The notes under the pieces are model-generated. The model had not been told where the DNA came from. It ran no database searches and worked only from the letters and a program-made list of their open reading frames with translations. Shown piece after piece: positions 46,694 through 58,000 of a DNA stretch of 64,000 nt. Source of the stretch: Colias croceus (Eukaryota; Arthropoda; Insecta; Lepidoptera; Pieridae). The stretch spans positions 4,600,501 to 4,664,500 of the forward strand of contig NC_059547.1 of NCBI RefSeq assembly GCF_905220415.1. Direction: 5' to 3'. Both the position numbers and the translations under genes were made by a program. The first letter of the stretch is position 1, and the number at the start of each line of letters is the position of its first letter.

Positions 46694-47636
46694 GGCTAAG
46701 CGCGCACCACGATTTTATGCAGCGTGATTATTTTATCGCAGAAATACAACGTATGAGTTACTATGGCAATGCGCGCACATGCGATTAAATAATCACAGCG
46801 ATTTTAAAATTGTGATTTGTCACATCTTGCTGCGACTGCTCGCGACGCGATTGTCGCGAAAATGAAATGCAGAATATGAAATTGTATGGTACCGCGCGCA
46901 CTGCGATAATAAAATCGCACACTCGGGCCCGACCGGCACTTCACTTGTGTTTCGTCTGTCCAACAGTAAACATGATAGTGGTATAGGTAGGTACTGTTTG
47001 GTAAACATAAATTCAGTAATCTGTCAAAGGTTTGAATTTATTTATTTATTTAACACTTTATTGTACAAGAAACAAAATTTACAGTCATAAAGGTTACAAT
47101 AATAAAAAAAAAAATAAAAAAGCACAAAGGGCGGCCTTTTGGCGGAATTTTCATTCTATAATAGCCAAAGAATTTTTTGGGATACATCCGAAGTTCATTG
47201 TATTTCTGACTAGCTTTCCACCCGCGGCATCGCCCGCGCAGTTAAAGAAAAACCCGCATAGTTCCCGTTCCCGTGGGATTTTCGGGATAAAACCGATCCT
47301 ATGTCCTTTCTCGGGTATCAAAATATCTCTATACCAAATTTACAGACAGACAGAGTTACTTTCGCATTTATAATATAAGTATGGATAAAAGAAACCTTTG
47401 ACAATTCTATCTGCTGTAAAAGAATGAGTCCAATATAGACGAATTTTCTTTTTTTTTTTTATTCTTATCCTCCGAAGTAGTAAATAAAGACAAGCAACTT
47501 GTACGAAATCCATGATGAAAGTGAGTAAGGATCACTATTAAATTATCGCTGTGCGCGCACCGTACTCTCTGCGATTTTCTACAGCGCGATTTTGAAATCG
47601 TGTCGCAAAAATTAAAATCGTGGTGCGCGCTTAGCC
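46694..47636. mobile_element. TAA-flanked MITE, copy A (PIF/Harbinger-like)
   Basis: Both ends read GGCTAAGCGCGCACCACG (24-bp inverted repeat), flanked by TAA at 46691-46693 and 47637-47639. The subterminal parts are dense in GCGAT/ATCGC palindromes. The interior includes a GGGCGGCCTTTTGGC block that resembles a LINE 3' tail. 943 bp, of which 176 bp is a nested Helitron-like element (47210-47385). No transposase frame, so it is non-autonomous. The class is inferred from the 3-bp TAA duplication. Confidence 0.85.
47210..47385 (-). mobile_element. Helitron-like element nested in MITE copy A
   Basis: On the minus strand: A|TCCATACTTATATTATAAAT ... GCCGCGGGTGGAAAGCTAG|T. MITE copy B has the uninterrupted sequence TTTTATCAGAAATAC (around 53070), which is exactly what remains when bases 47210-47385 are removed. 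That gives both ends to the base and shows insertion between A and T with no duplication. Confidence 0.93.
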
Positions 47637-48128
47637 TAATATAGTACCCGTGGTCTGTACGGAATCATTTCATATATTAGATACATTCAAATTCAAACAT
47701 TGACATATTTTATCAAAGTTTGAATTTGAATCAGATTTTGAAACGCCTGACGTTTGCGCGCTTGATTTGACGTGGCGTAGGTAGACGTCATCTATGAATT
47801 ATTTAATTACCTAGGTACCTATTTAATATCAGTCTAGACTCTAGTGACTCTTTGACTCTTTGCTCTAGTGTCTACTGTTCCTTTTATTTAAAAGGAACAG
47901 TATAGTTACTATAGGTACTCTTTGCTACTGTCTACCTATATTACTTGCTCTGTGCTGTCTACAATACAAATCAAATATTATTATTATTACTTGCTAGTTG
48001 CTCTCACAGAGGTTGCTCTGTGAAATTAAAATTCAAATAGACAGGTGGAGAATATAGATTTATGAGTAGGTATTCGTATGGTAGAAGAATAGTATAAAAT
48101 TTAATATTTACCTACTTACATATAAATC

Positions 48129-49401
48129 ATGAATTCACCTAGCTCTTCCAAAGAACAATCGAAAAAACGCAAAAAACCATATAATAAGTATTGCATTGTG
48201 CCGATGTGCAAAAATACATTAAGATCAACACCCGATAAATTGTTTTTTCTCGTCCCGAGAGGTGCAGCAATAAGACAAGCATGGTGTAATGTTATGAAAA
48301 GAGAGATGGTGTCTCCATCAACTTGCTTATATTGTTGTGAAGATCACTTTGATGTGAGTACCTGCCTATTAAAAATTGTTTAGGGTGACAGTAGACCATC
48401 CTACCTGGTACCTAACTCTAATGTTTCTAATAAAACACTAAGTATCCCTAATTTCTAATATTAATAATGCTCAATAAGATTCTATTGTTTGTTTCTTCAG
48501 TCACAGACCACAGTGGAGATATTTTATGATGTTATTTCTATATAATATATTTCTGGTGATAGTCATAATGTGTCATCTAGGCTACTTTTTACTGCAGTGA
48601 ACATTTTCATTAAGTACCTACATGGGAAAAAAATATTTTTTAATAAATGTGTAACACTGTTTTTTACCACATATTTTTTTAATTACTTACTTAAATATGT
48701 TTCGGTTTTAGGTAGAAGAAGATACATTTAATTACATGCAGTCTAAAATTTCCAATTTGCCATTAAATATTAAAAAGAATACATTAAGATTAAATAAAAG
48801 TATTCTTCCCCACAAATTTAAATGCCAAGAATCGGAATGCACTATTGACTTGGAGTTACAACCATGGAAAAGAAATGGCAAAAGTACAAAATTTCTACAA
48901 TCAGGCAGAAGTTGTCTTTCTGAGCCTCCAGCAAAACTACCTAACCATTTAAATGCTTCAATATCAGAAACAAATTCTGAATCAGATACCACTTTGGAAC
49001 CATCCCGGTTAAATAATGAAGATACAAAAAATCTATCTTCTGACAGCAAAACATCTTTGGACAGTCTATTTAATGGAAACAAAATAAAAGTTAACAATTA
49101 CATTGAAGTTAGTAATGAAAATGCTTTGTGTACAAAGTCATCAATTTCAATAGTATCTTCATTTCCTATTCCAAAGACGACATCAATATCTCCTGTGAAA
49201 GTACCTCGGGCACCTGATAAGAAAATTCAAGATAAACCTGATTTAGCTTTAAGATCCTCTCTTCAATGTTCACTGGTATCATCAAAGTCCTTTGAACCTG
49301 ACTTAAGTTTGCCGGGATCAAGATGGATTATTGAAGATGACACTTTGGTATCCTGGAGTGCTTACTTCCAAGAACACCATTTATGGGAGACGGAGATTTA
49401 A
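48129..49401 (+). CDS. THAP-type zinc-finger protein
   Basis: Two exons, 48129-48353 (phase 0, donor GAT|GTGAGT) and 48712-49401 (TAA), giving 304 residues. The N-terminal THAP domain, a C2CH zinc finger that binds DNA, is visible: CIVPMC ... KLFFLVPRG ... RQAWCNVMKRE ... YCCEDHFDVEEDTFNYM. This gives the C-x4-C and C-x2-H ligands and a following AVPTIF-like position (not strictly conserved). The rest is Ser/Thr/Asn-rich and probably disordered, with no coiled coil or transposase domain, and ends WSAYFQEHHLWETEI. THAP domains are shared with P-element transposases, but nothing here indicates transposase activity. The specific family member is not recognised. Confidence 0.9.
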
Positions 49402-49702
49402 AAAAAAATCCTTTATAAGTACTAGGAAAAAATAAAAAGTACCCTCAATTCAGTGATGCAAAGCTAGAAAGGAGAACTTGGGGATTCATTAAGATTGTGA
49501 TGTTCTAAAAGGATAAGAAAATATTTTGATGTCTATATTTAATATATAATGCTCAGAATGTTATAATAATTTCACTATTGATGTCTACTATTGATATACT
49601 ATTTATTACTATGTATATGTTTAATGATGACTACAATGTAAGAGGAAATGCAGTCGTTATATTCTCCATACAAACACTCTGAATCTGTTTGCTCCAAGTT
49701 TA

Positions 49703-49963
49703 TCCTACTAATATTAAATAAATGCGAAAGTTTGAAGGGATGGATGTATGTGTGTGTATGAAGGTATGTTTGTTACTCTTTCACTTAAATACCTACTACT
49801 GAACGGTGAACCGAATGAACCGATCACAATGAATTTAAACAAACATGTAGAGGGTAACTTGGATTAACACATAGGATAGGTTTTATCCCGCAAATACCAC
49901 GGGAACGGGAACTATGCGAGGTTTTCTTTGAAAACGCGGGCGAAGCCGCGGGCGGAAAGCTAG
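49703..49963 (+). mobile_element. Helitron-like non-autonomous element
   Basis: A|TCCTACTAATATTAAATAAA ... CGGGCGAAGCCGCGGGCGG AAAGCTAG|T. The 3' hairpin (GCGGG-CGAAGC-CGCGGGC) lies just before CTAG. 261 bp, downstream of the THAP gene; same family as the copy nested at 47210-47385. Confidence 0.8.
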
Positions 49964-50214
49964 TTGATCTTAAAGCATTGACCATGGTCCATGCATTGAC
50001 ACAACATTCCTACCGTATTTTCAAAATTGTCCCTGACAGCATTTCCTCTTGTGCACAATGATAAGTATTAGTTAGGATGTGATGTACCTTATTAAAATAA
50101 TGAAAAATAATATTATAATAAACAATAGATATAATATATTACATTTTAGTTTTATTTAGATGTATCCTCTTCGATAAAACAAGGAAAAATGGTATCATAC
50201 CGAAATAATGTATG

Positions 50215-50640
50215 AATGAATGAATGAAAATGCTTTATTTGCACCAACACAAGGAGACAATACGAAAAAAACACATGCAAACAAACACGTACAAAAAGGC
50301 GGCCTTATCGCTAAAGCAGCGATCTCTTCCAGGCAACCTTTCGTCGAGGATCATGAGAATTACGTTTTATGATGAGGTTGATGGTGCAGAACACAAAAAT
50401 CATGAAATAAATAAGTATAAGACTACATATATTATACATATATATATACAATATACATACGGATATTATAAAGATAAATAGTAAATATTTAGCTGCTTTT
50501 TAAACTCATTTAATGTCCCTGCCCTTCTGATTTTGTCGGGCAAACTGATCCACAGCCTGATAGCACGGACCGTAAAGGAACAGTCATAGAAATTAGATCT
50601 GTGAATAGGAACATGTACTGTCGGACTGTCGCGGGAAAAA
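50215..50640 (-). pseudogene. 5'-truncated LINE fragment with 3' tail
   Basis: On the minus strand an open frame ending at 50466 reads SPTVHVPIHRSNFYDCSFTV, then RAIRLWISLPDKIRRAGTLN and EFKKQLNIYYLSL. The pattern WxSLPxxIRxAxxLxxFKxxL is the common C-terminal end of non-LTR retrotransposon ORF2. The 3' tail (GGAAGAGATCGCTGCTTTAG..GCCGCC...) and a GAAT repeat follow to about 50215. Confidence 0.72.
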
Positions 50641-50908
50641 ACCGCAACCGCTTGTATTCGAATTTCGATTGTTTGTAGGTACGTTGTTAAAAACTCGCTG
50701 GTTTAGCCCAGACACAGCCCAAAATAATATTTTAGTAAAATTATTTTTATTTTCGCTGATATAATACTTACAAATTTGGCGCCAAAATTAGTTTTTTTTT
50801 CCCAATTTCGTGGCATGAAGATGTGTCTATTCGCCATTTCGCGGTTCGCCATTCTCCAGTCAAATCTGTGGTGATCTGTGGGACAGAATAGGACAGAATA
50901 GACACGCG

Positions 50909-52375
50909 TCAGAGCGTTTTCACATTGTCCGGTCCGATATCGGATATCGGAAGCCGATAGCCGATATCCGATATCGGACACAATTTGCCCTTTCACATTA
51001 TCCGATAATATCGTCCCGATATCATGAGTGTTGCCAGAAACTGGAAAAGTAGATATATGGAGAATTAAAAAAAGACAGTGGATGCATTTATGTTACAAAA
51101 AATAAACTTTATTTTAAATAAAATAAATAGGAATAAATAAACTATGTTTTTCAAACCGGTTTAATCTGCTGACTGCGGAGTTTGGATTTGTACCCTCTGC
51201 AGAGTCAGAATCTAGTTTCAATATTCAATTTCATTGTGAGGCTTGTTTTTTTTATATGCTGTTTTTCTTTTTTTAATAATAGAACATGTTGTGTGGTCGT
51301 AGTGAATTTTAGAACTTTTTTATATTAAATCATGTACGACTGTTATGTTCATAAACAAATAAAATAAAATTCAACTCAGTATTAAAGCGACGAAACTGGC
51401 AAATATAAATTCAAATTACATTTACAAATGTAGGTGCTGTTATTACAATTTTATAGTGCTAATAATAATATATATATTATACCTATAAATAATAGGTAGA
51501 ATGTACATCATTCTACCTATTATCTGGGTGTGCAAATATTAAACGAAATAAATTAAACTAAACTAATTCTTCGTTGTCACAGATTCCGCAATGTAATAAA
51601 TTCTTGAATGTCATAAAATTGTTTCTCCATTAACTATTTCGTCAGTTTCTTCTAAAATATTTCATACAATTTTTGTTGATTTATTGTACATATGTTGGAA
51701 AGTGCAGTATATTTTGATACCTCGTTAACATAATATGCAAATTTACTTTTCCTTTCTTAAATATTCTGGGTAGTATTTAACAAATATTATAACTATCCCT
51801 TTCTTTCCAAGCTAGTACCTATTAGAAAAATCAGTAGATCACCCGAAAAATCATAAGGTCTAGCAACACTGGTCATCATGGCAAACTATAATAAAAAACT
51901 TTATTTGTTGTATTTATTATATTTGAGACGTAAAAAAAGATATAGATATTTTTGTTTACTTCAGTTCAGCCAATTGCCGTATATTATAGGACGGTATTAA
52001 AATAGCTCCCGTATAAATAGTATTTTTAATGCCTTTAAATACTTAAATGAATGTTTTCTTAATAAAAAGGTTTAAAGTAAATGAAAGGATTTTTTTTTTT
52101 ACATTTAGCGCCTAGAAATGACTGAAAATACACAAACTAGTGCTTTTTTTGCTGTTGGTATACTACCTTTTCGAAAATTGAGTTGGTAACACTGAACATT
52201 ATCGTCCGATAGTTCACGGGAATATCGGTGTTGGCTCCGATATCCGATATCGGACCGGACAATGTGAAAGACAGGTACCTAAATCATACATTAATTTACT
52301 TAGCCTCCGATATCGGATATCGGCTATCGGCGCCCGATATCCGATATCGGACCGGACAATGTGAAAACGCTCTGA
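50909..52375. mobile_element. TIR element with 70-bp palindromic ends
   Basis: The left end 50909-50978 and right end 52306-52375 are inverted copies with 2 mismatches over 70 bp. They begin TCAGAGCGTTTTCACATTGT, then CCGGTCCGATATCGGATATC. Each end is itself a near-palindrome made of GATATCGG units. A further copy of the CACATTGTCCGG...GATATCGG module lies just inside each end (about 50992-51021, degraded; 52238-52269). 1467 bp, AT-rich interior, no transposase frame. The flanks share CGCG (or ACGCG with one mismatch), so the target duplication and the superfamily are uncertain. Confidence 0.82.
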
Positions 52376-52823
52376 CGCGGCCGGCCGCGGCATGCAATGT
52401 CTACCTACTTAATATTATACAGGGTGTAATCGTTAAGTGTGCACAAGCGATTATTCCGTAACTATTGCAGATATCAAAAAACTTTAAACTGATATCGAAA
52501 CTTTCGAAAGTACTTTACCTAATGAGTAAAATGGCCATAATAATTTTTTAAAAATAAAACGAGAAATATCCAAAAATATTAGATTAAACGCTCCCATACA
52601 TTTGATTTCCCATAACATCTTTGTATCATAGCAGATTTTGGAAATGACGTCCTCATTGTGCAATACTATGAGGAGCTCTATTTAAAGTTTCTAAATGAAT
52701 TTCCCATCAAATTTGCGAAGTAATTAAAGCAGAAAACCAAAAAAAGAAAGAGAAAGCTAAAATCTTTCATATTAAATGTACACGGGATATTCATATCTCA
52801 TACTAAATGTATGGGAGGGTTTA

Positions 52824-54305
52824 GGCCAAGCGCGCACCACGATTTTAATTTTTGCGGCACGATTTCAAAATCGCACTGTAGAAAATCGCAGAGAGTACGG
52901 TGCGCGCACAGCGATAATTTAATAGTGATCCTTACTCACTTTCATCATGGATTTCGTACAAGTTACTTGTCTTTATACTTCGGAGGATAAGAAGAAAAAA
53001 AAAAAAGAAAATTCATCAATATTGGACTCATATTTTTACAGCAGATAGAATTGTCAAAGGTTTCTTTTATCAGAAATACAATGAACTTCGGATGTATCCC
53101 AAAATATTCTTTGGCTATTATAGAATGAAAATTCTGCCAAAAGGCCGCCCTTTGTGCTTTTTTATTATTTTATTTTTATTATTGTAACCTTTATGTATAT
53201 TTTGTTTCTTGTACAATAAAGTGTTAAATAAATAAATTCAAACTTTTGACAGATTACTGAGTTTATGTTTACCAAACAGTACCTATAGGTACCACTACGA
53301 TGGCGATGTTTACTGTTGGACAGCTGACGAAACACAAGTGAAGTGCCGGTCGGGCCCCCGAGTGTGCGATTTTATTATCGCAGTGCGCGCGGTACCATAC
53401 AATTTCATATTCTGCATTTCATTTTCGCGACAATCGCGTCGCGAGCAGTCGCAGCAAAATGCAGCAAATCACAATTTTAAATTAGCTGCGATTATTTAAT
53501 CGCATGTGCGCGCATTGTCATAGTAACTCATACGTTGTATATTTTCTGTATAAAATAATCACGCTGCATAAGGCTAAGCGCGCACCACGATTTTAATTTT
53601 TGCGACACGATTTCAAAATCGCGCTGTAGAAAATCGCAGAGAGTACGGTGCGCGCACAGCGATAATTTAATAGTGATCCTTACTCACTTTCATCATGGAT
53701 TTCGTACAAGTTGCTTGTCTTTATTTACTACTTCGGAGGATAAGAAGAAAAAAAAAGAAAATTCGTCTATATTGGACTCATTCTTTTACAGCAGATAGAA
53801 TTGTTTAGCAGATAGAGCTATTATACAATGAAAATTCCGCCAAAAGGCCGCCCTTTGTGCTTTTTTATTTTTTTTATTATTGTAACCTTTATGTATATTT
53901 TGTTTCTTGTACAATACAGTGTTAAATAAATAAATAAATTCAAACCTTTGACAGATTACTGAATTTACGTTTACCAAACAGTACCTACCTATACCACTAC
54001 GATGTTTACTGTTGGACAGACGAAACACAAGTGAAGTGCCGGCCGGGCCCGAGTGTGTGATTTTATTATCGCAGTGCGCGCGGTACCATACAATTTCATA
54101 TTCTGCATTTCATTTTCGCGACAATCGCGTCGCGAGCAGTCGCAGCAAAATGTGACAAATCACAATTTTAAAATCGCTGCGATTATTTAATCGCATGTGC
54201 GCGCATTGTCATAGTAACTCATACGTTGTATTTCTGCGATAAAATAATCACGCTGCATAAAGTCGTGGTGCGCGCTTAGCCTAAAGTCGTGGTGCGCGCT
54301 AGCTC
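52824..54305. mobile_element. TAA-flanked MITE, copy B, interrupted by copy C
   Basis: Left end GGCCAAGCGCGCACCACG at 52824; right end resumes at 54285 (AGTCGTGGTGCGCGCTAGCTC). It is in the opposite orientation to copy A. The sequence breaks at a TAA (53569-53571), copy C follows, and TAA (54282-54284) precedes the remaining 21 bp of copy B. Its interior keeps the empty site of the Helitron-like element found in copy A. Confidence 0.85.
53572..54281. mobile_element. TAA-flanked MITE, copy C, nested in copy B
   Basis: 710 bp starting GGCTAAGCGCGCACC and ending GGTGCGCGCTTAGCC, with TAA on both sides. Most of its length matches copies A and B. It lacks the block around the Helitron empty site: after CAGATAGAATTGTTTAGCAG the text resumes at GCTATTATACAATG, a short internal deletion with a local duplication of AGCAGATAGA. 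Confidence 0.88.
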
Positions 54306-54386
54306 TAACGATTACACCCTGTATACCTACATATTTTTGTAGATTTTTTTTTTCATTAGGTACTTTCCTATTAATTAACTTTTTCA

Positions 54387-54530
54387 TCTATAATATAAAA
54401 ATGAATCGCAACATGTGTTGGTAAGTGTCGTTAAATTCTTTTTTTATTACATTTCTTGAAGTACGAGGATGGTTCATAAGGAGAGAAAACGTAAAAATGT
54501 AGCACGGGCGAAGCCGGGGCGGACCGCTAG
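54387..54530 (+). mobile_element. Helitron-like element, first of a tandem pair
   Basis: A|TCTATAATATAAAAATGAAT ... GGGCGAAGCCGGGGCGGACCG CTAG. Its last base is followed at once by the TC start of the next copy. 144 bp. Relative to the second copy it lacks about 26 bp near GGTAAG (GCATAACTTGAGAACGGCTG...). Confidence 0.78.
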
Positions 54531-54700
54531 TCTATAATATAAAAATGAATCCCAAAATGTGTTGGTAAGCGCATAACTTGAGAACGGCTGAACCGATTTC
54601 GTTAATTCTTTTTTTATTATATTCCTTGAAGTACGAGGATGGCTCTTATGTAGAGAAAACGTAAATATGTACTACGGGCGAAGCCGGGGCGGACTGCTAG
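54531..54700 (+). mobile_element. Helitron-like element, second of a tandem pair
   Basis: TCTATAATATAAAAATGAAT ... GGGCGAAGCCGGGGCGGACTG CTAG|T. 170 bp. The 5' end directly joins the CTAG of the first copy, with no spacer. Confidence 0.78.
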
Positions 54701-55084
54701 TTAGAATATAATTCAATCATATCCTTATCAAATAGTAAGATTGAGTAAGATCGACTGACCACAAAACAGTAAAAGTTGAGTAAAAGTGTCACTGACACCA
54801 CAGACTGACACTAGCAAATTTATTAGAATCTCTTTTGCTGAAAAATATTAAAAAAAAGACCGAATGTTCAATCATTAAATGTCAAAAAACAGCGCGAAAG
54901 TCGAATCAAATTCATGAGACATGAGTTTTCATGTCAATGCATATTATTATTAATATGTGTAATATTAAATAAAAACCAAGTGTTAACTTCATAAGATTGT
55001 TGGAAAAGTACGAATTATTACCTATCAAAGTTTGTATATAATTTTCGATACATACAAAGTTTTGATTTAGGTAGGTACACAACA

Positions 55085-58000
55085 ATGGAAGAAGAGAATC
55101 AAGACGGCCCTTTTGCAGTTTGGCAAATGTTTAATGCTCCTACGATGGTTTTATTTAATAATCTAGAAGATGCCGAGGATGGTTTGGATAGATTACTCAC
55201 TTCGATTTTAAAACTTTCTGGGTAAATATTACAATTATTAATATTATGATAGAAATATTGAAAAACAAATATTACATAGTGAATTGTTTCAGGGATTATT
55301 CTGAGGTATTAGTTCCAAGAATTGGTTGCTCTAAATGCCCAGACTCGTTTTATTTTGCCTTCAATACCTGGTTACTTGGAAGATTGTTTTATGTTTGTTC
55401 AGTTAAGGAATTGCAAAGGCAAGTCAACTGTACTGTTTGGTTTCACTTATAGTCGTAAGTAATACCTGGACACAAATAATATATATTCACATTTAATATT
55501 TTCAGAATACACACAAACAGCAAAGACGCTCAGCTAAAAATACTCCAAATATTGTGTATGAATGGAGCATCATTCTATGACAACTTGCATCAAGAATATT
55601 ATTCAATTTTAAAGAACCTTGTGAAATATTATCAAGAATATGAGAAGGATGTGAAAACTCAAGTATTGTTAAAGAATTTTACACCTGTTAATGTGAAAAT
55701 TACACAAGTACAACTCAACTTGGAACCAATATATGTGTGTGTTAAAGATTTATCTATGTGTAGACATTTGATTGATATGGTATTGCAATTGTTATCTGAA
55801 AGTATTGCACCAAATTTATTATATTTGCATAAAAATAAATCGGAGACATTGGATATGTTCAAACAAGTTATAAGTATATTAGAAAGCTATAGTGCAGACT
55901 TAAAATTAATTTGCATACAATTTTTCATTACTTTATTTTCCAAAATAAAAGATGTGTCAATTGTTGTCTTTCACAAAGAGTTCCAGGAAATTCAGAGTCA
56001 ATTTTTACATTTATTAGAAGCATTTGTTCAAAGCATAAATATTTTGTATAAGAAAGCTGAAATTGATGATTTGTATCTAACAAAGTTTAATACTCAAATA
56101 TTATTATTAATAAAGACAATAAAGAATGAGGAAGGTTCAGACCATGAAGAGCTTTTACAAAACATATGTGAAATAATTCTAGACAAAACTAGCAGTAAAT
56201 ATTTTTCAATGGATGTCAAAATGTTATGTTTGTCTTTGAGTAAAAAATTTAAATATTCAAAGGATATACTGGAATTAAAAAACAGAGATGCTCAGGAAAT
56301 TGGTGAATTGTCAGAATATTATTGCAAAGAAATACTAACACATATTTCAATTGAAGATTTAGTTATGAAAACAGTTAAAAAGAGTATTGCAGAAAACTGG
56401 TACTACAATCAAATTATAAGTGTAGTGAATTCTATCAAATCTTGTGAAGATGTTATGGATGTTTTTCTAATAACTCATCATTTCCAAAGATGTCGAGCTG
56501 CCTTAATTGTACTACAATGTACAAATATTGAATATAGGAAAGAAAAATCTGATGCTCAGTGCATTGAATTGTTAGATAAACCAAATGCTAAATGTATTTT
56601 GATAACATTACAAAAATTAATCAAATTACACCTGAGATTAGTTTTAAATGATATGAATGTTATTCAATTAATAATGGACATCACTATGAACACAATTCTC
56701 TTGACCGAGTCATTTATAAAGGAAGATATGAATATAATTCTACAAATATTATGTTTGCAGACTAATGTACAATTCTCAGCCCACAATTTATCTTTTAACG
56801 ATAATGTTAAAGCTGTGATACTGAAATATTTATTAATACATAAAATTTATTTGAAGAGCACAGTAAATGAAACATGGAATAATATAACAAATACTCTATT
56901 CAGTTCATTACTTATGAACAAGTCTCTATATGTGACAGTAAGTATGTTGGTATTATTTATATATTATAATGAATTTTATTTGTGACCTTATATATGTTAA
57001 GGCCGGTTGCAGAGCTTAACCGTCAGTGCGTACCGTCGCCGTAGGTCCTGACGATACGCATCAACAATTGTATGACTATGACACTAATGCGCATGACAAT
57101 ACGCGTGCGTATGGTCGGTCTAGCTATGATCGGTTTTATGAATTTCCATACATATGACAAGCGCGACTGACGTACGCACTGATGGTCGGTCAAGCTCTGC
57201 AACCAGCCTAAGGATCAGAGAACACTTCCTTTATTGCTTTGAAAATAAAGTGTGGTTTACTCATACTACAACCATGGTACAATGGTGGAACAATTTAACT
57301 TAAGTTATTACAATTATTGAAATAAACTAATGTATAATGAATTTTTTTCAGATCATAGAACTATCACCTCTGATACTAGCAACTAAAATGATCTCAACAA
57401 GTAAATTAATTGGGGATATTCTAATGCCTGCGTTCCTCACAAAAGATGTAGAAATTCAAAGAGCTATAACTGATATTTTGCCAGCTATTGTTTGCATGTC
57501 TTTATCAAGTAACTGTATTATTGTGAACAATGCTAATTTTGGACACCAAATTATTTTAAGTGATCAGATTAACATTAGCCTCATATGCTATCAATGTCAT
57601 TGTAAGAAAATAAACTATGAAAATAGTGAAGGATTTTTAAAATCAATTAGAAATAAATATATAGAATTTTATTCAGAAAGCAATTCAAATGCTATGAATA
57701 ACAAATCCATGATAAATGGCCTGAAGAGTTTGTTTGGAAAGTTTCTCAACTATCAGCAATATTCAGATTTAGATGTATCAAAATACTGGAACCTTGTTGG
57801 TCAAATGAGTAATCATTTCTTTGTTTTTGACTATGGAGTCTCTAAGAATGTGATTACTGAACAAAACAGCAAATATGTATTAAAAGCTGTGAAACCGTTT
57901 ATTGAAAACTCAGATGTAAGTAATTATGAATATTTATAATTTTCCAGCTTTATTTTGTAAAAGACCATAACTAGTTTATTATCTTTATTTTTCATTTCAG

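Larger units (their letters stand above)
44803..48128. other. Repeat-rich spacer between Hrs and the THAP gene
   Basis: Holds the Hrs 3' UTR (candidate AATAAA motifs near 44913, 45248 and 45360), the TA-flanked MITE, TAA-MITE copy A with its nested Helitron-like element, and about 450 bp of plain sequence before the THAP start. No other coding region is seen. Confidence 0.6.
49964..55084. other. Repeat-dominated spacer between THAP and ATR
   Basis: Contains, in order, a LINE fragment, the 1.5-kb GATATC-palindrome element, the nested TAA-MITE pair B/C and two tandem Helitron-like copies. The unassigned parts are 52.38-52.82 kb (AT-rich, no signal) and 54.70-55.08 kb, which should hold the ATR promoter and 5' UTR. 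No additional gene is seen. Confidence 0.6.

Noticed and set aside
47032..47373. 113-residue ORF across MITE copy A
   Set aside because: The frame runs through the nested Helitron-like insertion and low-complexity A-runs and is absent from copies B and C.
52821..54308. Simple head-to-tail duplication of the TAA-MITE
   Set aside because: The 21-bp terminus of copy B after copy C and the paired TAA triplets fit nested insertion better than tandem duplication.
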